From Onstottus_B sp035558335 (GTDB lineage: Bacteria > Acidobacteriota > Blastocatellia > UBA7656): a stretch of 6,468 nucleotides of DNA. The translations under genes were made by a program, and so were the position numbers. The notes under the pieces were generated by a model that was given only the letters and a program-made list of their open reading frames with translations, made no database searches and was not told where the DNA came from. Within the stretch, counting starts at the first letter, position 1, and each line of letters opens with the position of its first letter. The stretch is from contig DATMCM010000041.1 of NCBI GenBank assembly GCA_035558335.1, forward strand, positions 1 through 6,468. The letters are read 5' to 3'. This document shows positions 1-5,148 of this stretch, piece after piece.

Positions 1-1
1 A

Positions 2-763
2 GTAAAATTTGGACCCTGGGCTATTGTAACGGGAGCCTCTTCAGGGATCGGAAAAGAATTTTCAAGGCAACTTGCCGCGAACGGCTTAAACATCGTGTTA
101 GTCGCCAGAAGGCTCGAATTGCTTAAGGAGCTGGGACAGAATCTCGAGAAAGAGTTTGGCGTACAGTGCCGAGCGGTCCAAGTGGATCTCAGCGATGAAA
201 ATTTTATCGGTACGATCAAAGAAGCTACGCAGGATCTCGATATCGGTCTTGTCGTCTCAAATGCTGGCACCGGAAATCCCGGATCTTTTATCAAAAAGAA
301 TCGAGATGATTTACTGATAGATGTGAGACTCAGTGTGACGGCCCACCTGGAGCTGTGTCACCACTTCGCGCCTGTCCTCGTGAAGCGCGGACACGGCGGG
401 ATTCTTCTCGTTGGAGCGATGGGAGCGAGCCACGGGGTTCCCTATATGGCGAATAGCGGTGCGGCTAAGGCGTATGTTTCGGCGTTAGGCCAAGCTCTTC
501 ACTTCGAATTGAAAGACCAGGGAGTTCATGTGACGGTCCTAACCCCCGGCTTTATAGATACCCCCGTGATTCCCAAGCTCCTCGAAGACCCTGGAGCGCT
601 CCCGATGAAGCCGATGTCTGCCGAAAGATGCGTGACAGAAGGGCTCGAAGCGCTGCGAGCCAATCGCGCTGTATACATTCCAGGCCTACTCAATCGAATC
701 ATGAATCGCCTCGTTCCTCCGTCGGTAGCTCAAAAGATGGAGGCAAAAATGCTGAAAAAGTAG
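2..763 (+). CDS. SDR family oxidoreductase, 5' partial, catalytic residues replaced
   Basis: Rossmann-fold short-chain dehydrogenase/reductase. The reading frame is already open at base 2, so the true start lies left of the window; 253 residues are visible. Seen: the nucleotide-binding motif TGASSGIG at visible residues 10-17, the basic VARR at 34-37 after beta-2 (which usually favours NADP(H)), NAG at 87-89, and the late PGF loop (TPGFIDTP). The closest style is the broad DltE/COG0300-like group. Odd: aligned by standard SDR spacing (Asn to Ser 28, Ser to Tyr 13, Tyr to Lys 4 residues), the tetrad positions are S111, A139, S152 and K156. Asn, Ser and Tyr are therefore all substituted and only Lys is kept, although the fold motifs look intact and there is no frameshift. 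It may have a non-reductase role or an altered chemistry; the substrate cannot be told. A GTG at 95 is internal and is not the start. Confidence 0.9.
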   Translation, partial: VKFGPWAIVTGASSGIGKEFSRQLAANGLNIVLVARRLELLKELGQNLEKEFGVQCRAVQVDLSDENFIGTIKEATQDLDIGLVVSNAGTGNPGSFIKKNRDDLLIDVRLSVTAHLELCHHFAPVLVKRGHGGILLVGAMGASHGVPYMANSGAAKAYVSALGQALHFELKDQGVHVTVLTPGFIDTPVIPKLLEDPGALPMKPMSAERCVTEGLEALRANRAVYIPGLLNRIMNRLVPPSVAQKMEAKMLKK

Positions 764-849
764 CCTACGGAAAATTGATCCAGTCACATGGTCGCTCCCG
801 AAAATAATTCGGCGGATCAGGATCACAATGTCGTGGAAATGTTTGAAAA

Positions 850-966
850 ATGCCTACGCTCGCAAAACGCCCGAAAAGACTTCGGGAGCATCGTAAGCTC
901 TCCATGCGTGAAACCGCGAAGCTCATCGGGGTTCCCGAGACAACATACCGCGACCATGCTCAATAG
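850..966 (+). pseudogene. Helix-turn-helix DNA-binding fragment (38 aa)
   Basis: A short ATG frame whose product reads as an XRE-like helix-turn-helix segment: RLREHRKLSMRETAKLIGV followed by PETTYRDH, with two short helices around the turn at about residues 10-34. Family members with this 'SMRETA..IGVPETTYR' pattern normally continue for several more helices; here a TAG stops it six codons after the recognition helix. No good Shine-Dalgarno precedes the ATG, and the same frame has a TGA just upstream. I read it as the remnant of a small regulator, though a very small free-standing DNA-binding peptide cannot be excluded. A longer open frame overlaps it in another phase (788-988) but has no recognisable content. 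Confidence 0.45.
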
Positions 967-975
967 TCACATAAT

Positions 976-982
976 GGAGGGG
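976..982 (+). promoter_or_regulatory. Strong Shine-Dalgarno before the SDR remnant
   Basis: GGAGGGG lies 7 nt before the ATG at 990. It shows that the broken SDR leader which follows was once a properly translated gene start, rather than a chance match. Confidence 0.5.
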
Positions 983-989
983 ATTTAAT

Positions 990-1059
990 ATGAAACTCAT
1001 GAGCAATACCAATTTTGATCACCGGCGGCGCCAGCGGCATCGGTTACGAACTCATCTAA
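990..1059 (+). pseudogene. N-terminal remnant of a DltE-type SDR, frameshifted
   Basis: From the ATG at 990 the frame reads MKLMSNT. If one A in the AA at 1011-1012 is skipped, it then reads ILITGGASGIGYELI before a TAA at 1057-1059. This is the beta-1 strand and glycine-rich cofactor loop (TGGxSGIG) of a short-chain dehydrogenase, and the 'MKL..NTILITGG' opening resembles DltE-type members. Only about 22 of the usual ~240 residues remain, and without the one-base correction the phase is wrong. A good Shine-Dalgarno sits upstream. Downstream, the sequence passes directly into a DinB-like fragment in another frame, so a deletion or recombination joined the two, somewhere near 1050-1070. It is not functional as it stands. 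Confidence 0.6.
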
Positions 1060-1285
1060 GCAGCTAGCGGACAGCATGCGCGTGGTCCGCAAAAACACAA
1101 TTGCGATTGCCGAGGACATACCGGAGGCCCAGTATGATTAGCGCCCGACACCGGACAGCCGCTCGGTGCGCGAAACCCTTCTCCACATTCACGAGGAACA
1201 AAGGCGCGACTCGATGGAGGGCTTCGATTTCCGAGGGTTCTTCGTCGGGTTGCCGACCTATGCACAAATGAGAGGGAGTGGTTGA
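1058..1285 (+). pseudogene. DinB-superfamily N-terminal remnant with in-frame TAG
   Basis: The frame starting with AAG at 1058 translates as a DinB-like four-helix-bundle N-terminus: DSMRVVRKNTIAIAEDIPE, then a segment around AQYD, a TAG stop at 1139-1141 where family members have Tyr or Phe, then RPTPDSRSVRETLLHIHEEQ and GFDFRGFFVGLP. The 'AEDIP', 'Y-aromatic-RP.P..RSV' and 'LL.HI' blocks are the usual DinB signature, and the His of HI is normally a metal ligand. The frame ends at a TGA (1283-1285), long before the C-terminal metal-binding helix. It is thus both interrupted and truncated. It lies directly before an intact DinB-type gene of a different subfamily, whose ribosome site overlaps the end of this remnant. 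Confidence 0.6.
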
Positions 1286-1286
1286 T

Positions 1287-1291
1287 AGGAG
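1287..1291 (+). promoter_or_regulatory. Shine-Dalgarno fixing the DinB start at 1300
   Basis: AGGAG with an 8-nt spacer to the ATG at 1300. It supports that ATG over the in-frame TTG at 1282, which lies upstream of the site itself. Confidence 0.7.
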
Positions 1292-1299
1292 ATGGAGCC

Positions 1300-1782
1300 A
1301 TGGGAAACGAAGACTCTTGTGTAGCTCTCGGGCTGAAAGTATGGAAGAGCCAAATCGATCGGGCGGACAAGCTTTTTGGAACCCTCTCGTCCGAGGAGGT
1401 CCTGCGGGAAATAGCACCTGGCAGGAACAGGCTGCTTTACTTGTGGGGACATCTGACAGCCATACACGACGCGATGCTGCCGCTGTTGGGGCTGAGAGAA
1501 CGACTTCATCCGAGTTTGATGTCGCTTTCGTCTCGAATCCCGACAAGTCGCGAGCCGACATTCCCTCGCACGAACACGTTCGCCGAGCATGGAACGTCGT
1601 CAATGCTTGAATTGTGGAAGGGGTTTGAAAAAATGTCGTGGTCCGACTGGGTCCAGCGACACTCTGCCGTATCGGAAGAAGATTTCGCCAAAGATGCTTC
1701 GCGCAATCGCTTCTCCATCCTACTGAGCCGCACGAACCGTCTCTCCTATCACCTCGGCCAAGTGGTGCTCGGACTCAAGTGA
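1300..1782 (+). CDS. DinB superfamily protein (putative metal-dependent S-transferase-like)
   Basis: A 160-residue protein of the DinB/YfiT-like four-helix-bundle superfamily. Members bind a divalent metal through His residues, and some are thiol S-transferases; it is unrelated to E. coli DNA polymerase IV, which shares the name. Seen: an N-terminal helix (VWKSQIDRADKLFGTLS), the APGRNRLLYLWGHLTAIHD block with H51 and H56, RLHP at about 68-71, the conserved HSAVSEEDFAKD segment at 121-132, and the C-terminal SRTNRLSYHLGQ with H151. Length is normal for the family. The C-terminal metal helix usually carries HxxxH; here the first position appears to be R147, so one ligand may be missing (inference from remembered family pattern). 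The start is chosen from the Shine-Dalgarno at 1287. It stands alone, and a hairpin begins 15 nt after the stop. The substrate is unknown. Confidence 0.85.
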   Translation: MGNEDSCVALGLKVWKSQIDRADKLFGTLSSEEVLREIAPGRNRLLYLWGHLTAIHDAMLPLLGLRERLHPSLMSLSSRIPTSREPTFPRTNTFAEHGTSSMLELWKGFEKMSWSDWVQRHSAVSEEDFAKDASRNRFSILLSRTNRLSYHLGQVVLGLK

Positions 1783-1792
1783 TCCGGCGTGA

Positions 1793-1987
1793 AGCATCGG
1801 AGCTGGAGAGTTCCAGCTCCGCAACAACGGAGAGACAATTAAGGATGCGACCGCTGCCTTCGAGCAGGAAGGCATGCACGCGGCGCATGAGGCCAATGGA
1901 CCGCGCTTCGCCCATGCCATTCTGAGTGCCAAGGAACTGCTGGCGCTACTGCCGTCTGAGCAGATCGCCGATGTTGTGGTCGCGTGA
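1793..1987 (+). pseudogene. C-terminal remnant, possibly isochorismatase-family hydrolase
   Basis: An open frame with no plausible start begins after a TGA at 1790-1792 and ends at TGA 1985-1987. From about 1835 it reads TIKDATAAFEQEGMHAAHEA and then NGPRFAHAILSAKELLALLP, coding-like text with a regular pattern. It resembles the last 50 residues of some isochorismatase-family cysteine hydrolases (DATAAF..., then a final 'AHAILT..EL..ALP' helix). I recall that pattern but cannot verify it here. The N-terminal ~75% of such a protein, including the catalytic Asp/Lys/Cys, is absent; its place is taken by the hairpin and the DinB gene. It is best read as the 3' end of a deleted gene. Confidence 0.4.
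1798..1821 (+). terminator. Perfect 10-bp hairpin after the DinB gene
   Basis: The arms CGGAGCTGGA and TCCAGCTCCG are exact reverse complements around a GAGT loop, and the hairpin begins 15 nt after the DinB stop codon. Position and strength suit transcript termination or 3'-end protection, but no T-run follows, so a classical intrinsic terminator is not shown. It could instead be a dispersed palindromic repeat. Confidence 0.5.
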
Positions 1988-2022
1988 CAAAACGATGTAG
2001 GCGGTGTCACCGTCGACCTCGG

Positions 2023-2028
2023 AAGGAG
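2023..2028 (+). promoter_or_regulatory. Shine-Dalgarno fixing the MDR start at 2037
   Basis: AAGGAG with an 8-nt spacer to the ATG at 2037. It favours this ATG over the in-frame GTG at 2004 (upstream of the site) and the ATG at 2046 (17 nt away). Confidence 0.75.
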
Positions 2029-2036
2029 AAGTAATA

Positions 2037-3001
2037 ATGAGAGCAATGCGCGCCGAGTCGTTCACGCGGTACGAAGGCCTGAAGCTGGTGGAAGTACCAA
2101 CACCCAGTGGGGCTGATGGGAGGGTCATTGTCCGGATCACAGCAGCAGGCGTCACCCCGCTTGACCACACCATACTCTCGGGCGGCTATGCACGAGCGGC
2201 GGCCCCTTTGATATTGGGTAACGAGGGAGCGGGTATTGTGGAAGAGTCTCGTGACTCTTCTTTTCCAGTTGGCGCCCGGGTTATGTTCACCGGAGCTTAC
2301 GGTGTGCTTGAGGACGGAACACACGGTGAAGCGATCGCCGTACGCGCCGAAGATCTCTGCCTGATCCCGGACAACATCGACGATGCAACCGCCGGAGGTA
2401 TGTCGGTTGCCTATCTGACCGCACAGATTACTCTGAGCCAGGCGGGCTTTGAGCCTGGCAAGACTGTTCTTGCGCCGGCAATCGGCGGCGCGGTCGGTAA
2501 TGCTGTCACCCAATTGGCCGGAGCGCAGGGCGCGGGGAAGGCGATCTCGACGACGACCAACCCAAGGCTGCGCAAGCACGGGCCCTTGGTTTTGAACATG
2601 TAATCGATCTCGCTGCCGAGAGTCTCGCTGATGGCGTCACCCGTATCACGGAAGGTCGCGGCGTCGATGTTGTCATCGAGAGCGTCGGAGGTGCGCTGAC
2701 TGGTCAAGCGCTCGCAACGCTTGCGCTTAATGGTGTGCTGACCAGCCTGGGATATTCGGCGGGACGTAAGACGGAGATCGATGTCACGGATTTGATCTGG
2801 AAGCGCGCGCGCATGAGCGGCTTTTCCCTGTTCGCGCAATCGCATGCGGTGAAAGCAGCGGCCTGCCACGATTCTACCACTGCTGACGTCGGGAAGCTGA
2901 AGCCTATAGTTGGGAGAACATATCATCTGGAAGATGCAGCGGAAGCACTACGCCATCTGATTGAAGACCATCCCTTTGGCAGAGTGGTGTTGGCTGGTTA
3001 G
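2037..3001 (+). pseudogene. Quinone oxidoreductase-like MDR dehydrogenase, frameshifted
   Basis: A medium-chain dehydrogenase/reductase of the quinone oxidoreductase type, expected to use NADPH without catalytic zinc. Seen: the GroES-like N-domain with AAGVTPLDHTILSGGY and PLILGNEGAGIVEE (residues 36-70), PVGARVMFTG at 77-86, and the cofactor loop APAIGGAVGNAVTQLA at 146-161. The Cys/His zinc ligands of alcohol dehydrogenases are absent. The first frame is open to residue 176 and then runs into a TAA near 2600. Homology continues from AAG at 2564 in the next phase (KAAQARALGFEHVIDLA, VDVVIESVGGALTG, and the end EDAAEALRHLIEDHPFGRVV) to TAG 2999-3001. This means one base is missing, most simply a C in CCC at 2561-2563. 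The joined protein would be ~321 residues, normal length. A second shifted patch lies at ~2866-2893. As given, it makes only a truncated product. An SDR gene follows after 56 nt. Confidence 0.85.
2241..2264 (+). other. Hairpin plus T-run inside the MDR coding region
   Basis: GAAGAGTC and GACTCTTC form a perfect 8-bp stem around a TCGT loop, followed at once by TTTT. The form is that of a short intrinsic terminator, but it lies inside the coding frame (residues about 69-76, EESRDSSF) and only ~205 nt after the start. Translating ribosomes would normally prevent it from acting. Chance is a fair explanation. Confidence 0.3.
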
Positions 3002-3027
3002 TCAGTACCAGTGGATGCATCGCTAAC

Positions 3028-3040
3028 GTCATTGAATGAC
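3028..3040. promoter_or_regulatory. 13-bp dyad upstream of the second SDR gene
   Basis: GTCATT and AATGAC are exact reverse complements around a single G, ending 4 nt before the Shine-Dalgarno of the gene at 3058. A dyad in this position could be an operator for a dimeric repressor of the TetR or a similar class, which often control stand-alone oxidoreductase genes. No regulator gene is seen nearby, and the dyad is short, so this is tentative. Confidence 0.25.
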
Positions 3041-3057
3041 AACTAAGGGAGAAATAG

Positions 3058-3714
3058 ATGGGCAAGCTTGAAGGAAAGATCGCTCTCATCACTGGTGGCA
3101 AGAGCGGCATCGGCCTTGCCACCGCAAAGCAGTTTGTCACCGAAGGCGCGTATGTCTTCATCACCGGTCGACGCGAGCCGGAGCTGGCAGCAGCGGTCAA
3201 GGACATCGGAAGAAATGTGACCGGCGTACAGGGAGATGTGTCGAACCTAGTTGATCTTGATCGGCTCTTCGAACAAATCAAGCGGGAGAAGGGCAAGCTC
3301 GATATTGTGTTTGCGAATGCCGGTATTGCGAAGTATGCCCGCTTCGGCGAGATAACTGAGGAGCTCTATGACTCGATCTTCAACGTCAATGTGAAAGGAG
3401 TCCTATTCACGGTGCAGAAGGCACTACCGCTTATGCCTGACGGAGCAGCAATCATTCTGAATGCATCCATCGTCGGCAGCAAAGGGTTGTCGTCGAATAG
3501 TGTTTATAGCGCCACAAAAGCGGCCGTGCGTTCGTTCGCGAGGACATGGACAACGGACTTGAAGGATCGCCGCATTCGCGTGAACGCGGTGAGCCCAGGC
3601 GCCATCCAGACTCCTGGACTCGATGACCTATTGGCGTCCTCAGAAGCAGGCCAGGAACGCAAGAAGATGAACTCTGACGAAAAACTCAGAATGCTTTCCA
3701 TTTGGACTCTGTAG
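3058..3714 (+). CDS. SDR family oxidoreductase, C-terminally truncated
   Basis: A classical short-chain dehydrogenase/reductase, 218 residues, starting at an ATG 6 nt after an AAGGGAG ribosome site (3045-3051). Seen: TGGKSGIG at 12-19, GRRE after beta-2 (NADP(H) preference likely), GDV at 59-61, NAG at 87-89, and the full catalytic tetrad N111 (NVNVKG), S137 (NASIVG), Y150 and K154 (YSATK), then RVNAVSPGAIQTPG at 174-187. The substrate is not predictable. Odd: family members run to about 245-250 residues and end with a G.xG.P.EIA helix and a VDGG strand. Here homology stops after about EAGQERKKM (residue 204) and the last 14 residues are unrelated sequence. The last strand and part of the dimer/tetramer surface are missing, so activity is doubtful. 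The gene sits 56 nt after the MDR gene on the same strand, possibly a former operon. Confidence 0.85.
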   Translation: MGKLEGKIALITGGKSGIGLATAKQFVTEGAYVFITGRREPELAAAVKDIGRNVTGVQGDVSNLVDLDRLFEQIKREKGKLDIVFANAGIAKYARFGEITEELYDSIFNVNVKGVLFTVQKALPLMPDGAAIILNASIVGSKGLSSNSVYSATKAAVRSFARTWTTDLKDRRIRVNAVSPGAIQTPGLDDLLASSEAGQERKKMNSDEKLRMLSIWTL

Positions 3715-3865
3715 ACATCTGAGAGTACACTACCAACGAATCACATTCGACTGTGGCCGGCCAACCGGATTCCTTACGCCTAGACTCTTGGCTAAACGCG
3801 CCAGCAGGAATCGTAGCAGCCCCAAGCAACAACATAGATATTGAAAACGTCAATCGCGTCATCAT
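3686..3865 (-). CDS. Possible secreted-protein leader, truncated (SH3-like start?)
   Basis: On the minus strand an ATG at 3865 opens a 59-residue frame beginning MMTRLTFSISMLLLGAATIP. It looks like a Sec signal peptide: a short basic start, a hydrophobic core and a likely cleavage site after AGA near residue 23. The mature part continues with a polar stretch and then WPATVECDSLVVYSQMSTES, which resembles the first strand of a bacterial SH3-like domain (inference). It ends at a TGA inside the tail of the SDR gene on the other strand. It is probably the 5' end of a gene whose remainder was lost at the same junction that truncated the SDR. No clear ribosome site is visible. It could also be a chance frame. 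Confidence 0.3.
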   Translation of the reverse strand: MMTRLTFSISMLLLGAATIPAGAFSQESRRKESGWPATVECDSLVVYSQMSTESKWKAF

Positions 3866-3993
3866 TGGAAGGCAAGCCTCACTGCTCTCGGGCAATTTTA
3901 CAATAAGGCTCGCTTCTTCGCCACGCACAACTACAGCCGCCAAACTCTGTGTTAGACCTCCATCGCCTTAAATGGGTAACGCTTCCGCAGCAC

Positions 3994-4292
3994 TCACGGT
4001 CGAGTCGCCTGCACGCTCAGAGTCGCTTGGGCAGCGAAGTACGGCTCGAATCTCCGCACCGCATCGAACTCTTTTTGGAACCGTAACAGATGGAGCGCCC
4101 CGGCGAGATACTCTTTCAGCAGGTCGGACTCCACGGCCGAGTAAATTTTCGCCGTGACATCGCGGCCGGTCGTGATGATGTAGCGCCCGTCCGGCGAGAA
4201 GGCCGCCGAGTTGACGGAGTCATGGTGGCCCAGCAGGACCGGGAGATGCTTTCCGCTGCGGGCATCCCACAGGCGCGCTGTGTGGTCAACGC
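3994..4292 (-). pseudogene. C-terminal WD40-repeat fragment
   Basis: The minus-strand frame carries a clear WD40 repeat: DHTARLWDARSGK, a GHHDSVNSAAFSPDGRYIIT strand set (the GH...V....FSPDG pattern), and GRDVTAKIYS as a degraded end of the next blade. A helical tail (LLKEYLAGALHLLRFQKEF, then RRFEPYF) follows and ends at a natural TGA (3994-3996). WD40 propellers need about seven repeats; only one and a part remain, so this is the 3' end of a larger gene. Upstream homology fades near 4292, only some 30 nt from the stop of a DNA ligase fragment in a different frame, which marks a junction between two unrelated remnants. Confidence 0.7.
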
Positions 4293-4321
4293 GCACGTTG
4301 GTGTCGTCTCCGGCCGGGTCG

Positions 4322-4582
4322 CTAAGAATATTCACTGAGCAAACAGTCCTGCGCAGACTTGTCTGGCCGCCAGCGAAGGAACTTGGTTCCGTGGCGGAAG
4401 CGGCCTCCCGTGAAGCGATCATATCGAACCTCAACCACGATCCGCGGCGTGACCGGTGTCCAAACCTCTGGAAAACCGGATATGAACCTGCCGCTCTTGC
4501 GTGGGATAAAGCCTGGCGGCTTGATGAGTGCCTCCAACTTTTTCAAGATCAACCTAGTGATCTTGTGCCGTGATGGCCTCAC
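4322..4582 (-). pseudogene. ATP-dependent DNA ligase C-terminal fragment
   Basis: The minus-strand frame matches the OB-fold C-terminal domain of bacterial ATP-dependent DNA ligases: KKLEALIKPPGF, then TPRIVVEVRYDRFTGGRFRH, then GTKFLRWRPDK (the ligase motif VI region), ending at TAG 4322-4324. Convincing similarity starts about 4543. Upstream the frame stays open to ~4651 but reads as unrelated sequence, and the whole adenylation domain with the KxDG active site is missing. This is only the last ~75 residues of a ~350-residue or larger enzyme (LigC/LigD-like), so it has no ligase activity. It lies head-to-tail with the WD40 fragment on the same strand. Confidence 0.75.
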
Positions 4583-5148
4583 ACTTCGCAGAACAGAACC
4601 TCCACATCGAATTCCCTCACCTATCAGGTTTGGATAAGCCCAATGATTATCTCATCGCCGGCCATCTCCCTTTACGGGGTGATACCATTGGCAACTCTCC
4701 GCCTTGGAACGTCACTGATTATTCCCCAGCACTGATTGCGGAGTGCGGTTTCGCTGAGGTCCTGCGTGATCTGGTCGATTCTACGTTCCCCAAACTCAGC
4801 GTCAATGCGAGTAGTTGACGCGAGAGACCAAGGGGGAATATAGTGGCCGCAGAAACCGATCTGGTATGCGTCGGCCAAGCTTGTCGGCTTACCCTCGCAA
4901 GCTGGTTTAACATTTAGCCTCGCCCATGTCTCTGCCTTAACGAAAGAGTGACGAAAGCCACGATAGTACTTCCTCTCCCGGCGTCGTTGGAAGAAGTTGT
5001 CCTTTCCGGCTTCACGCGGACATGTAAGTCGCCTCTTTGACGTGGCGAAACGCTTAACATAGACGCTAGTTCTATCTGAATAGCATTCGGCCGTTGGTCA
5101 CCTTCGGCCATAGCCTCAGCAATGAACTTCAAGAAGGAGGAAATCCAA
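4583..5148. other. 566-bp gap without a recognised gene
   Basis: I recognise no protein family, RNA gene, insertion-sequence end or array here. Three open frames cover parts of it (plus 4570-4818, minus 4672-5097 without a start codon, minus 4914-5132). They conflict with each other and none has a visible ribosome site. The last ~110 bases before 5149 must hold the amidase promoter, but I see no -35/-10 pair good enough to call. Confidence 0.5.
4672..5097 (-). other. Start-less 141-codon open frame, unrecognised
   Basis: Between TGA (complement of 5098-5100) and TAA (complement of 4672-4674) the minus frame stays open for 141 codons, yet the only possible start is a TTG at 4878. The translation begins YSDRTSVYVKRF, is rich in Arg/Lys over its first half (QRRRERKYYRGFRHSF), has CGHYIPPW in the middle and ends SDVPRRRVANGITP. 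I do not recognise it. The length is more than expected by chance in DNA of middling GC, so it may be an internal piece of a decayed gene, in keeping with the remnants next to it. It may also be nothing. Confidence 0.2.

Noticed and set aside
788..988. Plus-strand 66-residue open frame
   Set aside because: It overlaps the helix-turn-helix frame in another phase, has a composition like random sequence after its first ~24 residues, and shows no motif.
1064..1603. Minus-strand 179-residue open frame
   Set aside because: It is antisense to the DinB remnant and DinB gene, Cys/Ser/Arg-rich, with no recognisable domain; a shadow frame.
2002..2012. CGGTG-T-CACCG dyad before the MDR gene
   Set aside because: The arms are only 5 bp and GC-rich, too short to call an operator.
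2556..2572. Programmed -1 frameshift in the MDR gene
   Set aside because: C CCA AGG does not fit X XXY YYZ at the second codon, no pseudoknot is evident downstream, and other indels in the same gene point to mutation or error.
4570..4818. Plus-strand 82-residue open frame
   Set aside because: No ribosome site, no family resemblance, and it conflicts with the ligase fragment and the longer minus-strand frame.
5037..5083. Amidase promoter from TTGACG (5037) or TTAACA (5054)
   Set aside because: Neither has a convincing -10 hexamer at 16-18 nt; matches there are at chance level.
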